A DNA stretch of 64,000 nucleotides from NCBI RefSeq assembly GCF_963678635.1, contig NC_087070.1:50121789-50185788 (forward strand), written 5' to 3'. Source of the DNA: Symsagittifera roscoffensis. Its lineage: Eukaryota > Xenacoelomorpha > Acoela > Convolutidae. The translations under genes and the position numbers were made by a program. Below are positions 11,470 to 21,263 of this stretch, in pieces (the first letter of the stretch is position 1; every line of letters starts with the position of its first letter). The notes under the pieces are model-generated. The model worked only from the letters and a program-made list of their open reading frames with translations. It did no database searches and was not told where the DNA came from.

Positions 11470-11855
11470 AGACTGTTTATATAAAAGGGAGAAAGCCTAA
11501 TTTTTCCTACTGAACTTTAGGGCCATTGGAAGATTTAATATAAAGGCGAAACCCTGAATATTCCACCTACGTTTTATTTTCCATGGAAAAATTAAAATTA
11601 AGTTAATTGATGAAATTTTCAAAACAAAAAAACTGAAAAAATTTTGTTTGATATTTTTTTTGAAAACCATTACCCAACATGGTATGTAAAGTACGAAATT
11701 ATAAATTTTGCATATAGAAATTTTTTGAATAGTCCAAATGGCATGCCTAAATTTAACTTGGAATAATTTCTGATACAGATAAAATTTCGTCTTACGAGTT
11801 AATAGTACTGAATAAATCGCGCGTTAAATGTGAGTTATAACCGATGGTCTTAACT
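11470..11855 (-). mobile_element. Old Helentron-like copy inside the terminal repeat
   Basis: In reverse orientation the family landmarks occur in order: ACAAGACTG near 11470, GGCGAAACCCTGAATATTCC near 11545, then GGAATAATTTCTGATACAGAT near 11761, and AAATCGCGCGTTAAATGTG near 11815, which is the family's central block. The same relic is in the right repeat at 30238-30623, so it was present before the element's last transposition. Confidence 0.55.
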
Positions 11856-12097
11856 CATAGAGTAATTTCGGATAGGGTACACCGTCTGCTCGTCACGCTA
11901 TCTTATTTTCGGCCGGATAGATTCGTGCAACTTCTTAGTCTAATACCGACCTAATCTTACTCTTATACTATTCTAGTCTCAGGTTGTTTAACTAGTCTCT
12001 GCTAGGCTCAATAGATCTAGGGTATACTGGTTTATTGCGGCTGCTGAAGTTCTCTTGGAGAGGCAACTAATTTCTAAGTTAAATTCAAATCTCTCTG

Positions 12098-12125
12098 GTG
12101 CTGAAATTACAAGTAATTTCAGCAC
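12098..12125. repeat. Perfect 13-bp hairpin in the terminal repeat
   Basis: GTGCTGAAATTAC and GTAATTTCAGCAC are perfect inverse complements separated by two A. The same hairpin is at 30866-30893 and in the partial repeat copy at 32491-32518. It may be an RNA structure in the transcript or a binding site; its role is unknown. Confidence 0.8.
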
Positions 12126-13526
12126 TTACAAATAAGTGGGTTGTTAGTTAGATGGATCATGATTGGTTAATATTAAATACTTTACAGTGGTAAAATATCT
12201 AATTTATCCAATCATAAAATGTAGTTTAGATCAGGTTCCACCCATCCGGGTTTTACAGAGTTTTTTTAGAATAGTTTTTCTGCAATTCAAAGGATGGATG
12301 ATGGACGTTGGTATTTGGCGAACATCATATTTCTTCTGGGTTCTCCTGTTAGAGAAGTTCCAGGATCAATCGTTGTGTCTTCTTATGACAACGACTGGGT
12401 TTTCTCAACAAACTCAAACTGATTTCAGAATGGTTTTCTATGACAGGTTTTTCTGTTTCATGTAGAGAACTTCTTTTGTGTTCAACCTAGTCTGGGAATG
12501 GCGTGGAGATTGTGCGTGGAGGGGATGCCTGGTTACTCGGATCTGTACGTATACTTGAACATCGAGGTGGTCATTGGTCTAGTTCAATGAAGTCCTTTTC
12601 TGCGAAGTCAAGTCGTACTCTAAATCCTTTGAGTTGTGATTGTGGACGGCATATTTATTGTGGTTGGCCATTCTTTTTCGAGTGTAGTGGGGTCCTTTTT
12701 TCTTTGGATGTTCGTCTTTGGTGTTGTATGCTGATCTGTATACTGCAAGGTATAATTTACATTTTATAAAATTTTTATTAGTTCGGTGTTTTAATTATGA
12801 TTTTGGTTAGTTGTTTTCACAAAAGCTGTTTGTTTTAGTTCGGTTGTTTTGAAGAGTTACTCACCCTTGAGTACCTCTTATTAAAAATAGAAGTGTGGTC
12901 ACAAAGCGTGGATGTAGCGCGGTGGGTTAGGCCGGCTATAGAGCATGCTCAGGACGTCCTCTCTGTTGGGTTAGGCCAGGAGTGGGAGTATGATTTTGTG
13001 CGGTTTCTGTGAGAGGTCCTGTTATGTGATAACGTTTTATGTTGGGTTTATTGTGGTTTTTCTTATGTTTCGTTGGTTGTGTCCTTTTTTCAAAAATCAA
13101 ATTGTTTTTGGTATGGGTTTGTCTTTCGACTTTTTTGTGTTTTATTATTTCTTTTTTAGACTTTATAATAGTCTTCAAAAGAATAAATTATCTAGTTTTA
13201 AACTCGGTTAATCCGGTTTGGGTACCGTTGGTTTCCTTTCCTTAGTCATGCTGTTATTCTATGATTTGTGGTGTTTAGTAAGCTGCATTGGTTAGTTTTG
13301 TTTAGTATATAATTCCTTTCCAACCGGGTTAAAGGAAAGTTTGAAACGTGTTATCGTGTGTTAGAGTTGTCGAGTGTGAAAGCTTGAAACTGAAATTCAT
13401 TATTTAAACAATTCTTCGTGGGCGAGCTGTGCGAGTTTGGATAGAATTTTTGTGCGAGTGAATAGAAATATCAAAAGGTTAGTACTGCATTTTCGTTGTA
13501 TCAATTTACTACATAGAATTTCAATT

Positions 13527-13830
13527 TTACTGCTAGTTTTTTGGGGAAAAATTAAGTTACAAATTTTCATCATTATTAGAATTACTGCTTTTAGGGAAAT
13601 AATTTATAAATTAATTTACTACATTGGTATGATTTTTATTGAATTTATTTAGTGCAAAATATTAATAGAGTTTTGAAGAATTTGAAGAAGTTTTCTATTT
13701 TTTATTTTTTTTGTATAATTTGTAGGTGATCGTGGGATGAAGACTAAAAATCTAAATAAGACATGGATAAGAATGGTTAGTATTTATTTCAAATTTATTA
13801 GTGAAAAATATGATAAATTATACTTACCTG
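13527..13830. other. Non-coding spacer between the 602-residue ORF and the left repeat
   Basis: AT-rich, with no coding frame supported. A polypurine tract is expected on the minus strand just beside 13527, but the minus strand there is a mix of A runs and C-containing text, so none is called. Confidence 0.5.
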
Positions 13831-15639
13831 TTAGTCGTCGGGGAAAAAACCGTGGGGGAAGATGTCGTGTATTATGTCGGAATTTGTTAGTAATTTTGCT
13901 AGTATGCGAATGATGTTTTTAGTTTGAAGCAGTGGCCAAAGCAATTGAAGTGCTTTAATAGTTTTTAGTTCTTCAGTGCCAACTGCAAACTCATAAGGTG
14001 TGTTTTGGATGAGATTATATAATTTGTGATTGTATTTAGTGTTGTGGATGAATTCTAATATCGGGATTTCTATAGGTTGGATAAATTCATGTGGGATAAG
14101 GAAGGGTCTGGATTCTTCTGCGTTGAAGGTCTTCGTGATGGGACAAAAAATATACATTTGGGTTATGGGATCATAATTGCGAAGAATACCGTGAAGGTTA
14201 GTATCTTTGATGCAATATGTGAAGTTAAGAAAAAATGGTGATGTGTATTTAGAGTTAATAAATTGAAAACGGTGGTGTGGTTGTCTTGATGGAGTATGTA
14301 GATCAAAATTATTTTGTATGAAGCGATAATATGTATATGTGTGGGTTTGTTTAGTGCGTAACATAATGTTGTGTGAGCAGTGCAAATCGCGTTCTTGTGG
14401 TGCAAGGAAATTGACGGTTAGTGAAAATAATTGAAATCTTTCTTTAAAACTTTCGTAAGCTTGCATGTCGGTTAGTGCTTCAGAAATGACGTGGTCGAAT
14501 TTGCGATCAAATATATTGAGTGTAAATACATATGGTGTTTTTATGAAGAATTTTTCTGTGATTTGTGGGTTAGCGAAACGATCATCATCTAAAAATTGGT
14601 CTTGGTTAGCTCGGATGATGTTGTGATCGTAATATTCTAGCGTATATTCGTTAGCTCGGGGTGCAGTGTATGTTGTTAGTGACTTTTTATATCCTATATA
14701 AGTAAATTGTCTATGTGTTAGTGGTGTGGTGAATCGATATAGCATATCTTGATTTCTTTCTATATCGATGTGAGTATTAGATAAAGGTAGGCAAAGGGGG
14801 TTAGTAAAGTGATAATATGATGTCCAATGAAGTGTAGGCATTAAAACTTGTTCATCTACAAAACTACGTGTGTCGTTAGTGTCGTTAGGGGTGTTCAAAG
14901 TATACTGTGGAAATGAAAGTAAGGTGATTGCTAAAAATTCTTTCGTGTTAGTATGATTTGGATGATTAATATATTCACGGGTTGTTCCTGGTTTTGTTGG
15001 AAATGGATGGTTTGGGAATTTTCTTTTGAAAGTGCGATAAGCTCTATTAGTGCTATTTGATGATTCGGTGGATGTGGATGATGGTGCTAATGATGCGGTA
15101 TAAGCTGAAGAGGGTGTAGGGGTAGGTGGGTTTGATGATTCTATTGTGGATGAAATCTGATTTATAGTGGGGTTTTCAAGGTGGAAGGGTTGTTGTTGTA
15201 GGGTGATAAAATTATCTAGTTCTTGGGAGATTTGGGGGGTATCTGGAGAATTGGATGATCGGTCTGAATGAAATGAAGAGTAGGTTGGGGTGACTTGTGA
15301 AGCATAAGAGGGTGTAGAAATGGATGGGAGTGGGTTATTTGGCGGGATTGGTTGAAAAGGGGGTTTTGAAAAAACTGAGGAGTTGGTTTGAAAATTATTG
15401 GATGGAGATGGTTCAGAGTCTGCAAATTCATCAGGGGTTTCATTATTTGGGTTATTGAGTTGTGAAATGGAGTATAAAACTGAGATATGTGAATTAGTGT
15501 CTGAATTCATGCCTGATGTTACATTATTGGTTGGGAAATCGGGTGGCGGGAAAGCAAAAAGTGGAATTATTGTAATTGGAGTGTTGAGGTTGGTTGGATG
15601 GGAATTTGAGCGGTGTAGGGATCCAAGTTGTCGGCTCAT
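13831..15639 (-). CDS. 602-residue accessory protein of the retroelement, unknown function
   Basis: A full-length 602-codon ORF, the last before the 3' repeat. Its ATG (15637-15639) overlaps the TGA that ends the Env-like frame (15636-15638) in the sequence ATGA. Residues 1-230 are very rich in Pro, Ser, Thr and Asn and probably disordered; residues 230-602 are more ordinary, rich in Phe, Tyr, His and Leu, and look folded. I see no signal peptide, membrane segment or enzyme motif, and I do not recognise the family. Its position 3' of env is where some retroviruses keep accessory genes. The long intact frame in AT-rich DNA, contrasted with breaks elsewhere in the element, argues that it is a real protein. 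Confidence 0.7.
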   Translation of the reverse strand: MSRQLGSLHRSNSHPTNLNTPITIIPLFAFPPPDFPTNNVTSGMNSDTNSHISVLYSISQLNNPNNETPDEFADSEPSPSNNFQTNSSVFSKPPFQPIPPNNPLPSISTPSYASQVTPTYSSFHSDRSSNSPDTPQISQELDNFITLQQQPFHLENPTINQISSTIESSNPPTPTPSSAYTASLAPSSTSTESSNSTNRAYRTFKRKFPNHPFPTKPGTTREYINHPNHTNTKEFLAITLLSFPQYTLNTPNDTNDTRSFVDEQVLMPTLHWTSYYHFTNPLCLPLSNTHIDIERNQDMLYRFTTPLTHRQFTYIGYKKSLTTYTAPRANEYTLEYYDHNIIRANQDQFLDDDRFANPQITEKFFIKTPYVFTLNIFDRKFDHVISEALTDMQAYESFKERFQLFSLTVNFLAPQERDLHCSHNIMLRTKQTHTYTYYRFIQNNFDLHTPSRQPHHRFQFINSKYTSPFFLNFTYCIKDTNLHGILRNYDPITQMYIFCPITKTFNAEESRPFLIPHEFIQPIEIPILEFIHNTKYNHKLYNLIQNTPYEFAVGTEELKTIKALQLLWPLLQTKNIIRILAKLLTNSDIIHDIFPHGFFPDD

Positions 15640-17312
15640 CGTGGGCTAAAAAAATTATTATTTTGAGACTGAAAAGCGGTGGTATGGGGTTGTTCTATAA
15701 TTTGTTCATATGTCTTTTCATCTAGTGAATGATGTGTCATTATATGTTGAATGGGACTTTGTGATATGGTTGGTCTAAAATTTGGATTATGTGTTATTGC
15801 TAAATTTCGAAAATTTCGTGGGACTAGGGATAATGGATGGTTATGTGGTAGGGGTGGTAACTGTGGTGCTGTAGGCGTTATTTCTACATTGTTATGTTCT
15901 TCGTCATATGTGTTCTGTCTTGTTGCTATTTTTGTGTTGTATTCTTTTATTTGTGCGTCTAAAAGAATTTTGTTTATTGATGATGAAAAAATTCCAAAAA
16001 ATCCTGCAAATAGTATGCGTGCTACACTTGCTTGTCTATTTACTTGTGTGTGTATAGCGCATGTATTATAGATTCCTTTTAAAAGTGAAAAAAGAAATCC
16101 TATAAAGTTAAACATTGCGTATAAAATAGTTAATTTTTCTAAGATGTAATAGGGCCATCCTAGAAAATCAAGAATTTCATTTTTGAGTGTAACAAAGCTA
16201 AAAATATTTAAAGGTGAGATATCTTGTGGTCGGTATTTTTCACCGTTTAGATATATATAGTCTTTAATGTCTTTAAAATATCCGCTATAGTCTTGTGTAT
16301 AAATATCTGCAAATCCTGCGGTTTCGGCAAGTTTGCGTAAGTTTTGGTCAATTGATTGTCTTTGTATAGTGTCCATTTGTGTTAATAATTCTTGGAATTG
16401 TTGTGTTCTAATGTGATGTTGGATATCGGATTTTGAATATATTCCAATTGACTGTAGGTCAATATTTGGGTTTCGAGCAATAGCTCTAATGCTTTCAGGT
16501 GAAAATTTTTTGAGTGATTGCATTAATGTGGGATATGGGGTAAGAAGGTAATATTTATCTTCATCAGGGTTCAGTTGTACTACATTGTGGCTATTTTCCG
16601 ATCCACATGGGACTGCGGTATCCCAGAAATAGGTTCGTCTTGAAAGTGTGTCAACGAAATGTACTTTATTCTTATAAAAGATAGGGATTCTTTTATAGCA
16701 TCGTTTATCTTCAAAAACATATAGTGGTGATACTTTTTTGGTACAGGTATAGAACCATAAAATGTTTCCTTCATAGTCTAAAAAATTTGATCTATTTCCT
16801 GATAGTAAATATCCTGCGTAGGGTATTTTTAATACTGCTAGTGCAAGTGATTGTAGGATTTGTGTCCTTTCTAATTCGCATAGTTGTTGAAGTGTTTCTA
16901 ATTCAGAGAGTGACATTTCTTGAAAAATTCGGCTAATTGTGTAGTCTAATTTCATATCTAGGTGAATATCATAGTGGATATTACCGAAATATGTACTATT
17001 CATTAGTGATAGTTCTTGTAAACGTGTGCTTCTAGTGTCATGGGGCTTTAGATGTCCACCAGGGTGACCTTTACTTTTTTGAAAATCAACTGGTAGATAT
17101 GATGTTCCTTCGTTTATAGGGTGACTTGTGGCGTATGGGTCGATTTTTACTTTTCCAGTGGTCATGTCGAATCCTTTTTCGTATTCAACTAATATTTCGG
17201 AGTATTGTGTTTTGTGAAGTGGATTTCTGTATTTACATGCAAGTTCTGTTTCTTGATATATTTGAAAACGTGTCAATTTATTTTCTATATTGTGTATGTT
17301 TCTAAAATTGAT
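15636..17312 (-). pseudogene. Env-like transmembrane portion (frame separated from its N-terminal half)
   Basis: This frame is open from 17312 down to the TGA at 15636-15638 (559 codons; no ATG near its start). It continues the upstream glycoprotein: the upstream frame ends at a TAG at 17302-17304, so a +1 change within about ten bases at a T run would connect them. Cys residues and N-glycosylation-type sequons lie in the first 250 residues. A hydrophobic stretch at about 15990-16150 (rich in Leu, Phe, Ile and Gly) looks like a membrane anchor and is followed by a second shorter hydrophobic stretch and a Pro/His-rich tail. The layout fits the membrane-fusion half of a retroelement glycoprotein, but the class is not recognised. 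As written, the gene is broken. Confidence 0.6.
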
Positions 17313-18234
17313 TTACTTGTTCATATGGGATTGATTGTATAAAATATTTTTCGTGAAATTTTATCATACGAGCGTGTATTTTTGCTACTTGAAATGTTGT
17401 ACATGTGTCTTCGGGGAACCAAACAATTGTTGCTTGTGTTCATGTTGTAGGGTCACAATAGCCTTGATCGTTTTTACAAGGTAATCTAATTCCTTGATAG
17501 ATCATTGTGTTGTCAGATAAATCGCGTGTGAGTTGTATTTTTTCGAGTTGTATTTTCCAATCGAAAAACATTATTTTTTGATATCCTTCATTTTTTGTGT
17601 CTGCTTTGCAGTTTGATGGGTTATTTATACCAATATGTGGTATCCAGTGTTTATCGTGTATGTCATAAGTTAATCTTCCGTGTGCGCCGTTGTATGGGTA
17701 TTTTTCATCTAATTTTATATGTCCTTGATATCTTTCAAGTTCTGCTTGATGTACAGAATCTGAAAAAACTTGGAAATATACTAACTTTCTATCTGCGTTT
17801 TTATTTCTTGTGATATTTAGTCGGAGTAACTCGTTTTTACAATCTTCGGGATTGAGATGTAAAAGTCGTTCGATATTACTCTGGTAGAATGATTCGTGGT
17901 CAAGTCGGTTTTTATTTCCATTTGAGACTTGTGAACAATGTACTTTCTTTTCAGAAAATGTTGCTGTGAATTTATATCCTATAACTGTTGTTGCTCGGGC
18001 TTTTGAATAAAGTGTCGCTATTACATTTGTAGTTTCTATAGCTTGTGGTTCTGTTTCGCATTGTGATACTTGATTTATTGCATATTTGTGTAGTGTTTTT
18101 TGTTCATTTTCTTCACAATCGTAATGTGTTACTAATAAATCTTGGGGTCCTGTGCGGGGGGAAGGGTTTATGTTCTGATTGGAGATTACTAGAAAAAAGA
18201 GTTGGAGAAAAATTAATATTTTTAGAATATACAT
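17302..18234 (-). pseudogene. Env-like surface portion with signal peptide, interrupted
   Basis: A 264-codon ORF starts at a true ATG (18232-18234). The first 18 residues are a clear signal peptide (hydrophobic Leu/Ile/Phe core after MYILK), followed by a hydrophilic, Cys-containing ectodomain with several Asn-X-Ser/Thr sites. A TGA at 17440-17442 stops it, but the same frame stays open for another 45 codons to a TAG at 17302-17304, and the transmembrane portion continues in another frame. Position (after integrase, before the 3' repeat), signal peptide and downstream membrane anchor suggest an envelope glycoprotein; no specific viral glycoprotein family is recognised. Its start overlaps the upstream AUG-less frame by 13 bases. 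Confidence 0.6.
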
Positions 18235-19409
18235 GTGTATGATAATCCTGAGTATGGGTTATAAAATGTGATGTAACCAATTGTCTTTTTGGTATATCTG
18301 TCGTATTTGTATATTACTTCAGTTGTTATAAATGGTGGTGGTAGTGATTGAGCTGTTATATTTGGAGGGTTTAATGGGTAGGGATGTTGAGTAATGTTGT
18401 TTAGTTTAACCGTGATTTCAAAATTTAATTGTAGACTATTTTGTTGGAGTATTTGGATGTTATGATCACGAATGTCTTCGTGGATGTCTTGTCGATATTG
18501 TAGTCTATTGAGTGCCCAGTTGTGGAGTCGGTTACTTTCTGGGTGTTGTCCAAATAATGGTGGAGGTGCTGTGAATGTATTCCAGTCTAGTCTTAAAGGA
18601 ATATTTGTTGATGATTGTTCTCGATATCTAGTGTCGAGGTTATTTAGGAAATTTAAGTTAAAAGGCGTTAGTGAAATCTGGCTTATGGATGGTGTTGATG
18701 GTAGTGATAATGTTTCTGTTATCGATGAGGATGTTGTTGTATCCGTAGAAATATCTATTGGATCATTGATTAAATTTGGCTCACCTTGTGTGAATGAATG
18801 TGTTGTCCAATATGGTAGTCGTGAAGTTTGGTTTGTGGGGATAAAGGGATTTTCACGTATTTGTTTAGATGTTGGTGTTGAACCTAAGTAATCTGAGGGT
18901 AGGCTTGAGGTGCTACGTTGTGAAAGAAGCGTACGGGTTTCTGGTAATATACCAATGGGGTTTTCTGGAGTACTTTGTGATGGGGGTTGAGGTATATCAA
19001 AATGAACTCGGGGAGTTTGAAAATTTCTGTTTCGTCGAGGATGTATAATTTGTCTATTTATTTCGACTGTATTTTGGTTTTGACTAGGATTTCGTATTCT
19101 ACTTAATTCTTGTGGTAGTGTTGGGTATAAGTTATATGTTGGTTCGCTTAGAGGTGCTTGTCGTTGAACTGGTTCTAGTGGTTCAGATAAGCGAGCGTGT
19201 CGTTCTTCAAAGGTATATGGGTTATCTTGAAAGGAAATTCGTGTGGATGTTTGGGGGTTTTGGGTAGTTGAAGGTGGTGTTGGGTTATCATGGGATGATG
19301 TCGGTGAAGACTGACTGTGTGATTGTTGGTTAGCAATTTTTGATGGTTTTTTATTAATTCTTTTAGAGGAAAAATTTATGTTTATTATAGTATTCTTGTA
19401 GAAAAAGAA
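18222..19409 (-). CDS. 395-codon open frame with no AUG
   Basis: On the minus strand, the frame whose stop is TAA at 18222-18224 is open back to a TAA at 19410-19412: 395 codons with no stop and no ATG at all. The product would be rich in Pro, Ser, Thr, Gln and Asn in its first 250 residues, then more ordinary, with no clear signal peptide or membrane segment. It overlaps the end of the upstream 62-residue ORF by 47 bases and the start of the Env-like ORF by 13 bases. Such a long open frame is unlikely by chance in AT-rich DNA. Expression would need frameshifting from the 62-residue ORF (a +1 shift at its CTC TAA end would enter this frame), a non-AUG start, or splicing. Function is unknown. 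Confidence 0.6.
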   Translation of the reverse strand, partial: FFFYKNTIININFSSKRINKKPSKIANQQSHSQSSPTSSHDNPTPPSTTQNPQTSTRISFQDNPYTFEERHARLSEPLEPVQRQAPLSEPTYNLYPTLPQELSRIRNPSQNQNTVEINRQIIHPRRNRNFQTPRVHFDIPQPPSQSTPENPIGILPETRTLLSQRSTSSLPSDYLGSTPTSKQIRENPFIPTNQTSRLPYWTTHSFTQGEPNLINDPIDISTDTTTSSSITETLSLPSTPSISQISLTPFNLNFLNNLDTRYREQSSTNIPLRLDWNTFTAPPPLFGQHPESNRLHNWALNRLQYRQDIHEDIRDHNIQILQQNSLQLNFEITVKLNNITQHPYPLNPPNITAQSLPPPFITTEVIYKYDRYTKKTIGYITFYNPYSGLSYTCIF

Positions 19410-19551
19410 TTAGGAGGATTGTTGCTAGGGCGAATGTGATGATTGCTTTCTTTATACATTTGCATATTGTCAAGATGAGGGATGATAGAAATGTTATAAA
19501 AATTACAAATAGTAAAAAAATATCTGTTCTACTAAAAATGGTTCGTATCAT
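19363..19551 (-). CDS. 62-residue membrane mini-protein
   Basis: A small ORF with a true ATG (19549-19551) that overlaps the TGA of the preceding 77-residue ORF in the sequence ATGA. The product has two hydrophobic segments (about residues 10-30 and 35-52) separated by a short Cys/Lys-containing turn, with a basic, polar C-terminus. This is a plausible two-pass membrane protein. The overlap with the next frame (to 19409) suggests coupled translation. I know of no named homologue; a viroporin-like role is only a guess from size and topology. Confidence 0.5.
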   Translation of the reverse strand: MIRTIFSRTDIFLLFVIFITFLSSLILTICKCIKKAIITFALATILLILFLQEYYNKHKFFL

Positions 19552-19781
19552 TTAGATAATAAGTTTTGTGAATCGTACCTGTGGATATAGTCAATAGCTT
19601 TCGCAAGTTGGAGGTATAGTTCAAATATGGAATAGAAAATTAAAAAAATATTGCAAAAAATGATTAAGATTATTACAAAAGATTCAAAGGTATCAAAAAG
19701 AAATATGATTAAAAGTTTAAATATCGTTAAAAAGTTTATGAGAATGTTAAGAATTATGTTGACTGGTCGAGAGAAGGGCAT
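19548..19781 (-). CDS. 77-residue membrane mini-protein
   Basis: A small ORF with a true ATG (19779-19781), the first frame after the integrase region. Residues 8-30 and 33-56 are strongly hydrophobic (Ile, Leu, Phe), followed by a polar tail with Asp, Arg and Tyr. Its TGA (19548-19550) overlaps the next ORF's ATG. AT-rich DNA can encode hydrophobic peptides by chance, but two adjacent two-pass ORFs joined by ATGA are less easily explained that way. Confidence 0.5.
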   Translation of the reverse strand: MPFSRPVNIILNILINFLTIFKLLIIFLFDTFESFVIILIIFCNIFLIFYSIFELYLQLAKAIDYIHRYDSQNLLSK

Positions 19782-20361
19782 TTAAGAAATGGCTTCTCGA
19801 TCGAATATTTTTTGGTGTTTGAGGCAATTTTCAAGTGTGGTCGAATTATTTATTGGTTTTTTGACAAGTGGGTTGAGTTTTGTTAAAAATTGTTGGGGGC
19901 AAATTTTATGGTGATCGGGAGGTCTTCTTTTTCTTTATTTTTATTTGTCAAATGATCTGGGGTATTTTTGAGATTTTTATACTTTAGGCTAATTAAAATG
20001 GTCGTTCTTTTACTTTAGGCTAATTTAACATATTTGTTTTGGGGGGTATTTTAGGTCTGAGTTGGGGAAATATTGTTGATTTTTGGGTTATTAGATAAGG
20101 GAGGGTTATGATATTATGGTGATATTTATTTTAGTTGTCAAGTTGGAGTGGTTTGCTTATTTTTGACCTGGAGATCGCAAAGTTATAGTTATAGATATGC
20201 CTGGAGTTTTAATATCGTTCGTCTAGTTGATTTGTGCTAGAGTTAGAGAAGGTGACGGATTGGATGAATCCTATTGGCTAATTATGAACTAGAGTCGCTG
20301 CGTGGTTGTCAGCATGTCATTTTGAAAAATTAAAGTTCAAAATATTTCAGAGGTGCAAAGA
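19782..20361. other. Spacer between integrase and the 3' ORF cassette
   Basis: No coding frame is supported. It contains a short direct repeat, ACTTTAGGCTAATT, at about 19981 and 20010. A splice acceptor for subgenomic env-type messages would be expected around here, but I cannot single one out. Confidence 0.4.
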
Positions 20362-21117
20362 TTATGAAATATAAAAGTAAAGCTGTTTTTGAAATTCGAA
20401 TTTCTTTAATATTTTAGATTGTGGGATGAATGTTTTATAGTTTTTACGTGGTTGATTTCTAAGTCGTGATGACTCTCTATGTTCTGATTTGTCGATTTGT
20501 TCTTGGAGTATTATTTTTTCTGTCAATTTTCTATTTTTTCTTTCTTTTTGAGGTATATTTTGATCTAGTTTTTTTGTATTGTTTTTTGTTGTAGTTGATT
20601 TTTTATTTTGATTTTCGAGATGAATGTCATGTTGTTCCTTTGTTTTATTCTCCGTATATGGGTTATTTTGAATAACTTTTAAACCTGTGAAAGAATATAA
20701 TTGAGTTAGTTCGCGTAGTGCGTATTCTTTTGGGTAATAAGGTAATAGATTGTTTCGATGTTGAACAATTTCTTTTTTGTCTGAATCGGTGATTTTATAT
20801 GTGACATCAGTGGGTTTGGCAATTATTTGGTATGGTCCTTTACGAAGGGGTTGTAATTTTTTAGAAATTCCTTTTTGAGTGTTAAAATTCGGTATTAAAA
20901 CAAATGTTCCAATTTTTAAATCGGAGGCTGGTGTAAAGCGTGAATTTATTTGTTCATTAATGTTTTGCCTTTGTAACAACTTTTTTGTTACTTTTTGGTA
21001 AATTTCATTGTGTTTTTTATCTCTGTTTAAAATCCATTCGGTGTGTTTACCGGAGGCTAATTTAAGAATTTGTGGGTGATGAAAATGATCTTTATCGTGT
21101 GTGTGTGTAAAGGTAGG
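20362..21117 (-). pseudogene. Integrase C-terminal domain (GPY/F-type), frame-separated from Pol
   Basis: The frame is open from 21117 to 20362 (251 codons with no in-frame ATG at its head). The middle holds an SH3-like integrase C-terminal domain with Leu-Arg-Lys-Gly-Pro-Tyr followed by Thr-Tyr-Lys-Ile, the GPY/F pattern of Ty3/gypsy-type integrases. The last 90 residues are Lys/Asn/Gln-rich. It is out of frame with the upstream Pol, and the change falls near a GT dinucleotide run at 21097-21108, where slippage in replication or sequencing is easy. In an intact element it would be the end of Pol and would bind DNA or chromatin. Confidence 0.75.
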
Positions 21118-21263
21118 TTATAACAAATTGAGTCTTTATTCGGTTGACGATGACTTTGTGCATTTTTATGAGAGTTTGCTGTAAACATAATTGGTTTGCG
21201 TGGCTTTTGATTAAAAACCATTTCATATGGTGACATTCCTAGAGTTGTCGGGATTTGTGAATT

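Larger units (their letters stand above)
11298..13526 (-). repeat. Left (3') long terminal direct repeat
   Basis: Matches 30066-32294 with about seven single-base differences by eye (at 11407, 11891, 11977, 12828, 12846, 12966 and 13371). It begins AGATTATCAG and ends TTTCAATT on the plus strand; it lacks the usual TG...CA ends. Positions 11470-11850 derive from a reversed Helentron-like element. Short open frames inside it (for example 12163-12465, 12503-12769) recur in both repeats and show no domain features, so they are not annotated as genes. Confidence 0.9.

Noticed and set aside
12163..13245. Open frames of 68-100 codons inside the left terminal repeat (repeated at 30931-32013)
   Set aside because: They recur only because the repeats are near-identical; they lie on both strands, have low-complexity composition and no domain features.
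18472..18891. 139-codon plus-strand ORF
   Set aside because: It is the reverse shadow of the AUG-less minus-strand frame, whose context in the retroelement makes it the better reading.
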